Made by a program: the position numbers and the translations under genes. From the NCBI GenBank assembly GCA_037349105.1, contig JAYJMM010000039.1, forward strand, positions 2,108,001 through 2,172,000: 64,000 nt of DNA. The letters run 5' to 3'. The notes beneath the pieces are model-generated. The model made no database searches and was not told the origin of the DNA. It was given only the letters and a program-made list of their open reading frames with translations. Shown here piece after piece: positions 11,903 to 22,900 of this stretch (its first letter is position 1; every line of letters begins with the position of its first letter). The stretch is from Limnomonas spitsbergensis. Lineage: Eukaryota > Chlorophyta > Chlorophyceae > Chlamydomonadales.

Positions 11903-12251
11903 TTAGGTTGCGACTCGTAGCCAGCTGCTCGCCTTTTCTCAGCTGTTGAGTAGTATCGAAGAGGGCCACAAGCACACCCGGGCTGTTTTCTGTGTTTGTG
12001 TCTCAGGTTTTGTAGAGTTGAGCAGCCTCATATACTAAGTCCAAGCAAAATGAATCGACTCAGTCAGAAAGCATCGCCCATTTCAAAATGTAGTGCGGCA
12101 AAGCCGACGTACAGATTGTTTTTTAAACTGAACTGTACTGACCGCCTGACCGGGGCATGAGCGTCCCGTCAACCCGCAACCCGTCCTTCTGCACATCCTC
12201 CCCGCATGGGCGTCCTATCTCTTTCTTTCTTCCTCGCACGTTGAAACTGCA

Positions 12252-14277
12252 ATGGATGAGAAACATGAAACGAATGCTGCTGCTGCGGGAGAAGCGGGTT
12301 ACGTTTGTGACTGGACAGATGTGTCGGCTTTGGCGCGAATAGCGACTTTCAAAAAACTACTCCAGGGAGAGCTCGACAACGAAGAAAGTTACCAGCCTCT
12401 CAACTGCTTCCTAGATAAGGTCAATATCATCCTGGACGACCAAAACCTAGGCCTCTCCCGGCAAGAGCGGGGCTTGCTGCTGCACTGTACAACTGCCTCG
12501 GGCGGTGTGGACTCAGTAGACAGCGACGACGTCCGGGGTCTGGAATGTGATGCCTGCGTGTTCTCGCTGGATGGCCTGAGCAGTGTCAGCATCAAGCATG
12601 GCTACCATCACAGGTGCGTCACCCTAGCATGCAGGGAGGCCGTGCTTTGCATGCAGGCTTGAAGCTCTCCCTTTGCCTCCCAAGCAGCAGTCTGTTTATA
12701 ATTTTGTATATCCAGCCACCTTAGTTAGGCTTCTGTGCAGGCACCGCAGGGCCAATGGGGACCAAACCTGGACCGACCTTTTACATTTACCGTTGGCCGG
12801 TTGGCCCAAGCAGCAGGCCGTGACGTTGCTGAATGACCCTCAAAAAAATCTCATCAAAAATCTGTGCCCATCAGATGCATGCAGGGCACATTATGTACGG
12901 TATGTTGGATGCTCATGAAACAACTGATTCATGTGTCATGACCTGTTCTTCCCGTTGGCACTGCCTGGCGCTTTCAAAAAAGGCAAAAATAGTACCGTAC
13001 ATACATACCGTAGACGCTAGGGGAAAATTAATGATCAGACTATGTAGTCCATGTGTCGGCTGATGCTGAGACCTGTCTTGTCCATCCCTCTTGCATGGAG
13101 AACCTGAAAGGCTCAGACTACCGTATACCAAGTGTCCATGTGTCTGTGCGTCCATGCGCCCATGCCCAGACTATGCTGTCCATTCTGTGTGTTGCCTGCC
13201 GCTGAGCCCTGCCTTGTCCATCCCCCTTACGTCCAGAACCAGAGAGGCTCAAACTACTGTGTACCAAGTGTCCATGCGCCCATGCCCAACTGTTCCGCAG
13301 GTGCCGATGTGCAAGGGCTGGGAGGTGTGCTTGCGCGACACCAACACTCGAGACTTTGTTTACGCGGAGCGACGTTCCTTCGGGATGAAGAGATCTGATA
13401 TCGATGCGATCCGGGCCGCGCTCTTCCCCAGCGCTTCACCCCACCACTGTGCCAGCAGTAAGATCGATGACTACACGCTCATGCGCTGGCTCTTGGCTGC
13501 TGCTGGTATCGATGTGGAGTCTTCATGTGGCCTGGCGGACAGCTCTATCTCTCACACAGTAGATGGTTGGGAGGGTGTACAGCTGAGGTCAGTGAGCGCT
13601 GCATATAATTCCTGTTCTTGAACTGTATGCCTGAATGTTGAGTGTATCATCCATTTTCTTTCGCTCACATTTCAATATCTCGTTATATTAGTCATGTCAT
13701 GTACTTACCTTTGTTACGCTATGCGGCCTTCGTGCAACCGTCATGACACTGCCGTTTGCCATGCCATGCTGGCCTCATGCTGCCTCCATGCGCTGCTTTG
13801 ATGAGTCATGAACTCATGATGCTGCCACGTGCTAAGTTAATGTATCATTGGATCCGCATGCGCTGCTTCATTTCACCGAGAAACAGTCATGACGTTGCCA
13901 TGCGGGCCCTATGCTGGCCACTTGCTGATGCCATGCTGGCCCCATGCTGGCCACTTGCTGATGCCATGCTCCGCTTTGTCAAGGCGTGATGCCACCATGT
14001 GCTGAGTTGCTGTGCGGTTTGACCATCATACGTTGCATTTTTTTACCATTCAACCGTCCTGCTGCTGCCATGCGCCATCCCTTGCAGACGTATCTGCAGG
14101 GCTCAGACAGAGGAGGATGCTGACTGGGTACCGACTGACTTCAAGAAGGAAATCAAGAAGCGCAAGAGGTTGGAAGAAAAAATGGAAAATAACATCGATC
14201 GTGATGAATATGGCGATGAGGATGAGGAATTGATGATGTTCTTATCGGAGCCTAGAAGAGGACGAGGCAGACGATGA
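12252..14277 (+). pseudogene. Unrecognised three-exon gene, copy B (probably broken)
   Basis: This is a tandem duplicate of the 7469 gene. Exon 1 is 12252-12613 (YVCDWTDVSALARIATFK, LGLSRQERGLLLHCTTASG), exon 2 13301-13587 and exon 3 14088-14277, with the same donors and acceptors. Exon 2 lacks 58 nt near its start relative to copy A, removing the segment after HNRC. With the conserved acceptor the frame is then lost before GWEVCLRDTNTR, although that downstream block is still well preserved. Exon 3 stays open (TEEDADW...RDEYGDEDE) and ends in an RRGRGRR tail where copy A stops earlier. Either this is a recent pseudogene or it uses another start or acceptor; the frame 13091-13621 is open across the block. 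Confidence 0.6.
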
Positions 14278-14860
14278 AAATGAAATTGAAAATACTTCTG
14301 CTGAGGATGGCACTGGGTTGGCTGCTCTCCTGATCTGTATGTCCCTGGGGGGAAGTATATTTCAACTGGATGGCTGTGCGAGAATTATCCTTCATTATCA
14401 ACCAGCGTTTGGCTGGCATTGACCGAGTGTTGAGCAATTGAATGTGAGCAATGCAGCTACCAGGAAACAACAATTAAATTAAATTGCAAGATTCATGACT
14501 GACTGCGGTGATCATTCTTAAACGAGTTCGTATTTTCTTAGGACATCTGTAAGGAACGGATATGTCTTTCTTCTTTACTTTCTCCCAGACTCTCTTAAGT
14601 TGCATCGTTGGATTCATGTCTGTCAGTTGAGTGTTCAGCATTTTTAGTTGAGTGCTTATTTTGGATATTTGAATAGGAATAGAGATGTGTTTCTTCTCGT
14701 GCTCTGATTTCTAACCATGACTAGGAGTCCTGGCTGGGAGGAATCCATCCCCTTGTTCAGCCCTGCCGTATCTACATTATGCTGCCTTCTAAACCTGGGC
14801 ATCTTTCCCATATTTAGTATCTGATGCATCGCTGTAGGTCATACATTTTACATTAATTGT

Positions 14861-14917
14861 GGGGCGCCAACGCGGCCAGGCCTTTCGAGAGTTGCCCATA
14901 GGTGTAATATCGTTGAC
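14861..14917 (+). mobile_element. LINE 3'-tail remnant
   Basis: GGGGCGCCAACGCGGCCAGG followed by CCATAGGTGTAATATCGTTG resembles the 10968-11031 tail. The two tails sit at similar places downstream of the duplicated gene, so one insertion before the duplication is possible. Confidence 0.5.
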
Positions 14918-15535
14918 ATTTCACATTCTCAGGCTGTGGAGGTCTATCGTACTCGTTGTAACAGTGATTGATTGGCCTATTCTAGACAGGACGCTGAGGA
15001 AAACGAAATCATGTTAACAAAAAATCGGTGGAGCAAGGGGGATTCACCGCTTGTTTACTGTAAAACAAACGCTATCCTTACAGAAAAGTCAAGTCCACCC
15101 CCACCCACCTGAACGAGTATTACCCAACAGTACTGTAAAGTATTTCTAAAAAGCTCGCCTGGATTCATGAGAGCCTGGTTAACCATGATGAGGAGGTCTA
15201 CCCCTAATGCTACCATTTGCTCAACAGAAACCAGAGCATTGTCTGATAACCCTGGACCCACTTGGGAATCCCTGACCCAGCTTAATCGCAAAAATATTAA
15301 ACTAGCATTCAATAAAAACGCCTTCAAATTTTACTTCACTACTGTATCACAGAAAAGTACAAATGGCCAATGGTGCTACCCAGGTGCTACCTGCGCATGA
15401 AGGATTGAGGGGACGGCCCTGAAACCCGAGACCATGCACAGGCAGGGATACCTAATAAGAGGCTACGAGAAATGAAATGAATCGAGGCCATTGGCGAACT
15501 GGCCCCACTGACAGTCATGTCTTAAAATGGTCAAC

Positions 15536-15591
15536 AAGTCAATGACGTAACACCTCTGGGCCCTGATCAAACAGGCTCGGCCGCTTAAAAT
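15536..15591 (-). mobile_element. LINE 3'-tail remnant
   Basis: On the minus strand the segment reads GGGCCCAGAGGTGTTACGTC then ATTGAC, preceded by CCGAGCCTGTTTGATCA: the same tail in the opposite orientation. Confidence 0.6.
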
Positions 15592-15888
15592 AGTGAGCAA
15601 GTGCTGCCGGCTTGAAGGGCGCCCTGTGGCCGGCAGTCCAGCACATTCACACAACTAAACCTAATTTGTGTTGTTGCATCGGGTGCCAGAGGGCCTTACC
15701 CCTCCCCTCGGCGCCTGGAGAGAGCAGCTAGAGATGAGCACTTCATGAGCTTCATTCTTCAAATGGAGTTTGGTGCTGTTTTTCTGGCGACAGGGACGCG
15801 TCCGAGTCCGTGGCGGATATGTCGGGGAGCGGTTGGTTGTGAATGGTCCCGAGGGAAGTGCTCGATGTCATTGGAGAGGCCTGCTCCC

Positions 15889-18800
15889 CTATGCCCCCTG
15901 CCGACCGGCTAGTTCTGTTGGGCTGTCTCGAGGAGCTGTCCAGCTCATGGTACAACTGCCTGGCATAGAGGAACCCTGATCCAGTTCGCTACGCAGCGGG
16001 AGCGGCGGCGGCGATGGCATACCTCCTCCTTGAGAGGAGTAGTGTGTGGCGGCCTCTCCTGCCGTCCGTACTTTTCTCAACCGCTCCGAGGGCCCGGCAC
16101 CCGGCTGGCGCGGCAGCGTCTCCGTCAGATCGAACGAGTACAGCTCCACCGGCTCTTCCGCACCCGCATCCACTGGCGATTTGTCCTCGACGCCGTCCGG
16201 GGGCAGGCAGACGCCCGTCCGCAAGGACGACATCGTGCTCAAGGCGCTCGCGCCACTGGTGCCGGATCTCGAGACCTTGCGCCCGGCGCCACCGGCATGC
16301 TCCTTGGAGGACGACGGAGCGTCATCCTCGTTGACCGTCGGCTTTGCCGCGGCATCTGGGTCCCTTTCCAGTGTCGAAACCATCAGGACTAGCTCGCGCT
16401 CCTTTTGCAGCGCTGATGGTCACGTTCCGCAGGAACGTGAAAGCCCTGGCGGCCCGCCGCTCCCCTACCTACGCCGTCGACTTGCTCCGCAGCGGTATCG
16501 AGACGCTCCTGCTCCGCCCGCTGATGGGCGCGCAACGCCTCCTCCGTTGCCCGCAGGTCCGCCTCGTAGGCCTCGAAAACGGGTTTGAGCTACAACAAGG
16601 CCTCATGTGAATCAGTATAGCGCAGCTTTCAGGGTTCAGTATTAAGGGGTCAGGGACTCAGGGTTGGAGCTTCAACATGGCCGAAGGCAGAACAGTCAAG
16701 AGGAAGTCAAGACACAATGCTGCTTCCGTGGCGGTCGTCAAACAAAGGGCCTTTCAGGTATGCACCAGGCCTCGGAAGACCCAGACCGGTCGAAAGGCGT
16801 GTACAGATGGGTGTACTCACACCCAAATGGGTGTACTGACACCCAAATGGTAACAATGACCCAGATGTGGATCTGGCCTAAGCTGCGCTGTTCACTCCAC
16901 TCTCACGCCCCAGGAGGGCCACACTGCTCTTTGGAGTGGAGAACAGTGCATATCCCGCGCCCCTGCTAGGAGGGTTGAAGGTCAGGCCCTCCAGACTCAA
17001 CCATGGAGAGGGGTGGGCATTCCTTGTGTATGGCCAACTCTACCGTTAGGGGACCTAAATTACCACAAAGCGGGATCCGTCACGTTTCTATGAGCATCGA
17101 GCAGGCTAAAGAAAAATACAGCTCTCCACCTTCGGTGGATAGCCGCGGCATTAACTTCTGAATTTGGGTCCTACCAAAGCAAAAACCCTACCAGCAGCCT
17201 CTGCGCCTGCTGCTGTGGGCTGTACCTTCACCGACTGAACGACACAGGCACAGACTTGCTAGCAGAGGGCATTCTGATGGCTTCCCTTGCCCTCTCAGAG
17301 AATACCCGCAGGAGGACTGCCCAATGCGTCGGAGCGTTAGACCAACCCTAACCCTTCAGTAGATTTCCCGGCCTGATTGCCAGCAGGTCTGAAGGAAACA
17401 AGGCCACACATCAACTACATCCAGTCATCCACACATGAGTACCCCACTCTTCAGGCTCTTCTTCTCACCTTGGCACGGATGAGGAAGCCTTTGATGGATG
17501 TCTTGACATGCAGCGCCGCATAGTAATCTGCAATCAGAGAGGGTTGGAGGTTCAACATGGCTGAAGGCAAGACAGTCATAACTAATGACTGCTGCTTTTG
17601 TGACGGTCATCATACTAAAAGGGCCTTTCAGGAGTGCACTCAGAAGGCCTCAGAAGACCCGGACCGGTCGAAAAGCGTGAACAGATGGAACTAAGATGTC
17701 ACACTTGCCTACTAGATCCACACTTGCCAACTACCACACATGTTCAAAAAGTCACGCAGAGGCAAAGGGAGAGGGCGTGATGTCATTTAATTCCTAGCAA
17801 GCTAGCCAAGGGATTGATGCGTGGCGCGGAAGGACGGCCGGCAATGGGGGCACGGGAATGCTGTTTTGAAGCTGCGTGCCACGAGACAGGGGGGTTCCCT
17901 GGACGCGATGTGGTTGGGGCGCAAGGGGGGGGTAGCGCGTCTACTTAGACGCCCATGGGGCCATGTGGCAGCATTAGAGAGGCAGATGGGGTGAGCATAA
18001 ACAAAAGAGCAGCGTGCACCAGAGAACACTGCTGCGAGGCTCCAACAGCGTCCTGTCCCGCTGCAGCAGCCTTTGTAGCGGGGCTGCTGGCCGTTGCCTC
18101 CTTAATAGGGTTAACGCTTAAAATTGCACCACCAGGGATTCAAATCCACAATTCAAAGGAGATTTGTTGATCACACTTTTCCACCCCAGTCTTGTCACCA
18201 ATGCGCCCCTCCCACTCACCTCCCACACTGTACTTGGGCTCAATCACGTCCTGCAGGCGCAACATCAGGTACATGAGGGTCGTCACAAGGGAGCCAGCAG
18301 AATCAGGTGCACGAGGGTCGTCAAAAGGGGGCCAGCATGATCAGGTAAATGAGGGTCGTCATAAGGGGGCCAGCAAGATCATGTAAATGGGTCGTCATAA
18401 GGGGGCCAGCAAGATCATGTAAATGAGGGTCGTCATAAGAGGGCCAGCAAGAAGGCCTGCGAGGACGGCACAAGATGGTCCATGGCATTGCCTGAGGCGC
18501 TGTTCACCCCTTCGCGGGTGTTCTGTGCAGAAGGAAAGAAAGAAAACTACACCCCCCTAGGGGCGTGCGGGTTAAGGGAACAGCGCAGCTCGGGGTGTTC
18601 TGTGCACCTATGCGCTGGCAACGGGGAAACGGCTCAGCCCTACCTGATGCCCAGGGCTGAGCTGGGACCTCCCAGACTTAATAATTTATTTAATTAACAG
18701 ATTAACGGTTCGTATCTCCCCTCAGCCTCCCCACGCCACTATCAGTGAGCGCACACCCTGGGGAGTGCGTTCCAACAGCTTTTGCCGTGAATGGATTGTG

Positions 18801-19915
18801 GGTCTAGGATATGGACGCGCCTTGGCCAGGCGATGTACCACCTTGCTGTAAATGGATGAAACCCTAAATGGTTCTAGAGTTTAATTTCTAGTTTACAGAT
18901 CTGAATTTTCAGTTCTTTAGTTTACAAGCCTTGGACAAACATCGCACCAGCATGTCGTCAATGGATGAAACCCTCAATGGTCAGAATGTTTATATAATGT
19001 TTATATAATGTTTATATAATGTTTATGTACCGGTAGTTGGTTCTATAGTCTGCAGTTCTTCAGTTTGCAAGCCTTGGACATGCCATCGCACCAGCATGTC
19101 GTTGATGGATGGAAACCTGCATGGATTTAGGCTCAAGGGTCTACCGCCGCACCTTTGGCAGGCGCTGCACCAGCTTGTCATGAATGGTGAACTCCTCATC
19201 TGCCGGTAGGTCTGCACCTGCAACCCTGCCCGCCAGCGCATGGAGCGTCTCGAGGAAGTGCACTCGCTTGTTCCTGTGCGTAAGTGGGGGCGTGACGGGA
19301 GGGCTCCAGGTTACATAGCAACATTGGACAAATCCTATTAAACCCCGCTCTACCTGGGTGCCTGTCTGCGCGCAAGTGGAAGCGTATCGTTTATTCATTT
19401 ATTCAGCATTAGACACAACCAATTGTAACGCTCCAGCTGGTCGCCCGTCAGCCCTTGTTGATGTCAATGATGCAGACACAAGCGGGCCTGATCACAAACA
19501 GGCCCACCCCTACACACAAACCTCAGCGGTATCATGGCCGGTGTGACGATCTCCCCCCCCTCACCCCCCCCTCCTATCCATACATCCCCTCCCACCCCCC
19601 TCCAATCCATACATCCCCTCCCTCCCCCCTCTGCACACACAAACCTGAGAGGTATCATGGATGATGCAACAATCGTCTCCCCCCCCACAGCCCCTCCCAT
19701 CCCATCCAAACAACCAAACACAACGCCCCCTCCGCACACACAAACCTGAGAGGTATCATGGATGACGTGACGATCTCCTGGATCCGCTTGGTGCATCTGT
19801 CCAGTCCCCTGACGCCCATGGGGGGCTCCACAGAGAGCAACACAGTCGTGAGGCTGAAGGCGTCGATAAAGCCAGAGCTGTCAGTGTCCAGCTCCTCCCA
19901 TGTTTCACAGAATGT
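15889..19915 (-). CDS. Channel C-terminal EF-hand-like, pre-IQ and IQ-like region
   Basis: Exon 26 encodes an EF-hand-like module (ETWEELDTDSSGFIDAFS) followed by EPPMG, the PPLG-type motif found after S6 in Ca and Na channels. The loop has Asp at positions 1 and 3 but Ser at position 12, so Ca binding is doubtful. Exon 27 (RVHFLETLHALAGRV) matches the pre-IQ stretch. The 31-nt exon 28 and exon 29 give KYSVG + DYYAALHVKTSIKGFLIRAK, aligned with the Cav IQ region VGKFYATFLIQ; the IQ Gln is Lys here. Exons 30-31 begin LKPVFEAYEADLRATEEAL, a probable coiled coil, then a Ser/Pro-rich tail. A 56-nt intron (16413-16468) separates exons 30 and 31. Confidence 0.82.
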
Positions 19916-22900
19916 CTGAAAATAGGGGGGTGGGTGAAGTTTGAGAAGTTTGAACATTCCAGCGGAGCTTCACATTTGATGCATGGGACAGGCGCCCGTA
20001 AAGCGGTACAAGAAAGGCAAGATGTACAAGGTACAATTTTAAAGAATGGTTTGATTCGCAGTCTTTAGCCAGCGGCCTAGGAGGGGAAGAATTGATTCGA
20101 TTAACAGTCCTTGAGGTGCGCACGGTGGCAGTTCGTCCAGCAAGCCATGCTTTGCAGCGCAAGTTGTGACTGTTGTCTGTCCATGTGAGAAAAATCATAC
20201 AGGTTCATATGGAACCTGTATATGACGCTGCGTGACGGCCAAAACATTTCACGCCAAACCCTGAACACGCACCTATATATGGCTCTGTAGGATGGCCAAA
20301 ATCTCCTACCCTAGATACCGAACACGTACCTGTATATGACGCTTCGTGATGGCCAAGATATATTTCACCCCAAACCCTGAACACGCACCTATTCATGGCG
20401 GAGTTTGATGGCCAAAACCTCAAACCCTCAATACTGAACACGTACCTGTAGTTGGTGCTATGTGATGGCCAACGCATTTAACCCTCAACACAAACCTGTA
20501 TATGGCGTTGTGTGATGGCCAACGCATTTAACCCTCAACACAAACCTGTATATGGCGTTGTGTGATGGCCAACGCATTTAACCCTCAACACGTACCTGCA
20601 TATGGCGTTGTGTGATGGCCAACGCATTTAACCCTCAACACGTACCTGCATATGGCGTTGTGTGATGGCCAACGCATTTAACCCTCAACACGTACCTGTA
20701 TATGGCGTTGTGTGATGGCCAACGCATTTAACCCTCAACACGTACCTGTATATGGCGTTGTGTGATGGCCAACGCATTTAACCCTCAACACGTACCTGTA
20801 TATGGCGTTTTGTGATGGCCTACGCATTTAACCCTCAACACGTACTTGTATATGGCGTTGTGTGATGGCCAACGCATTTAACCCTCAACACGTACCTGTA
20901 TATGGCGTTGTGTGATGGCCAACGCATTGAACCCTCAACACGTACCTGTATATGGCGTTGTGTGATGACCAACGCATTTAACCCTCAACACGTACCTGTA
21001 TATGGCGTTGTGTGATGGCCAACGCATTTAACCCTCAACACGTACCTGTATATGGCGTTGTGTGATGGCCAACGCATTTAACCCTCAACACGTACCTGTA
21101 TATGGCGTTGTGTGATGGCCAACGCATTTAACCCTCAACACGTACCTGTATATGGCGTTGTGTGATGGCCAACGCATTGAACCCTCAACACGTACCTGTA
21201 TATGGCGTTGTGTGATGACCAACGCATTTAACCCTCAACACGTACCTGGATATGGCGTTGTGTGATGGCCAACGCATTTAACCCTCAACACGTACCTGTA
21301 TATGGCGTTGTGTGATGGCCAACGCATTGAACCCTCAACACGTACCTGTATATGGCGTTGTGTGATGGCCATGCTGTCGATGTTAGTCTGGTTCTCGATG
21401 TTCTCAAGGATGATGGCGATGACCAGCTGCAGCACCAAGTAGGTGCAAACAAGCCTGCAGCAGCAGCAGCAGCAGAGAGCTTTACGTCAGCAGCAGCAGC
21501 AACACTCCTAAACGTAGGGTTCGACCAAAACCCAAAGTTGTGCCGAGGACATGAGATTGGAACCAAACGTATGACCCTAAACCTAAGACAGCTAAGCACA
21601 TGACATACAACTGAACCCAACACAGCTGAGCACAGTCACATGATAGGACCGCAAAACAAAAACAGAGCAGAGGACATGGGTTTGAACCCTAAACCCTGAA
21701 CCATAAACCTGAGACAGCTATGCAAATGACATGCAACTGAACCTGAATCTAACATAGCCATCTTAAGGACACCGGAATGGACCCTTGACCTAGCACAAGC
21801 ATGCGACAGCGCATGCTACTCTAGCAGGGTGCCCGCCCAGTGCCAGGCCTGCATCAACCCCAAGCCCTGAACCCTCAAAACCTTAGACCAGGCAAAACAC
21901 CTTATGACTGTGCAGCAGTACAGGACAGTCGCAATTTCTTACGTGTATATGCATATGTTCTGGAATATGAATGTGTAGCAGTACGGTACAGCCATGAACT
22001 CTTACATGTACGTGCAGAAGTACAGAACGGCCACAATGGGCGCTGGCGTGCACCGGCTGAACTGCGGCAGCAGCAGGGAGGAAAGCAAGGGTGGACAGCA
22101 ATTGGGCAGGGCAGGGCGGGGCGGGGCGGGGCGGGGCGGGGCGGGGCGGGGCGGGGCGGGGCAGGGCAGGGCAGGGCAGGGCAGGGCAGGGCAGGGCAGG
22201 GCAGGGCAGGGCAGGGCAGGGCAGGGCAGGGCAGGGCAGGGCAGGGCAGGGCAGGGCAGGGCAGGGCAGGGCAGGGCAGGGCAGGGCAGGGCAGGGCAGG
22301 GCAGGGCAGGGCAGGGCAGGGCAGGGCAGGGCAGGGCAGGGCAGGGCAGGGCAGGGCAGGGCAGGGCAGGGCAGGGCAGGGCAGGGCAGGGCAGGGCAGG
22401 GCAGGGCAGGGCAGGGCAGGGCAGGGCAGGGCAGGGCAGGGCAGGGCAGGGCAGGGCAGGGCAGGGCAGGGCAGGGCAGGGCAGGGCAGGGGTGTATGAC
22501 TCATCCACATCCCTGTCCTGTCATCATTGACCCACATTGCCATCTCTAAAGTGACAGCTCTATTAATGCCAGCAGCTGTACCAGCACTGCCATCCAACCC
22601 ATCACATATCCGCATTGCCATCCAGCCAGACTGCGACCCAGCCGTGACCGAGTCACAGCCCCAATGATCCCGACAGCTGAACCAGCACTGCCAGGCCCAA
22701 TCTGCCGTCCTATCCGACTAAAACCCAACACCGTAACCCTCAAACCCTACACTAAACTATGACCGGGAGCTAACTGTGACCCGGACGTGACCAAGTCACA
22801 GCCCCAATGACACCGGCAGCTGGACCAGCACTGCCATCCAGCCATGACCAGCCCACCCTGCCGTACTATCTGGCTAAAACCCTAAACCCTTTACCCTAAA

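Larger units (their letters stand above)
14278..15888. other. 3' flank of copy B and intergenic DNA
   Basis: Sequence homologous to the copy A flank continues to about 14800. LINE tails lie at 14861-14917 (plus) and 15536-15591 (minus). Frames at 15055-15327 (minus) and 15167-15400 (plus) show no domain. The minus frame 15752-15955, which overlaps the end of the channel gene in another phase, could be an alternative C-terminus. Confidence 0.4.

Noticed and set aside
21840..22621. Long frames encoding GRAGQ or PALPC repeats
   Set aside because: The pentamer satellite opens all frames; the true coding piece there is the 56-nt exon 24 on the minus strand.
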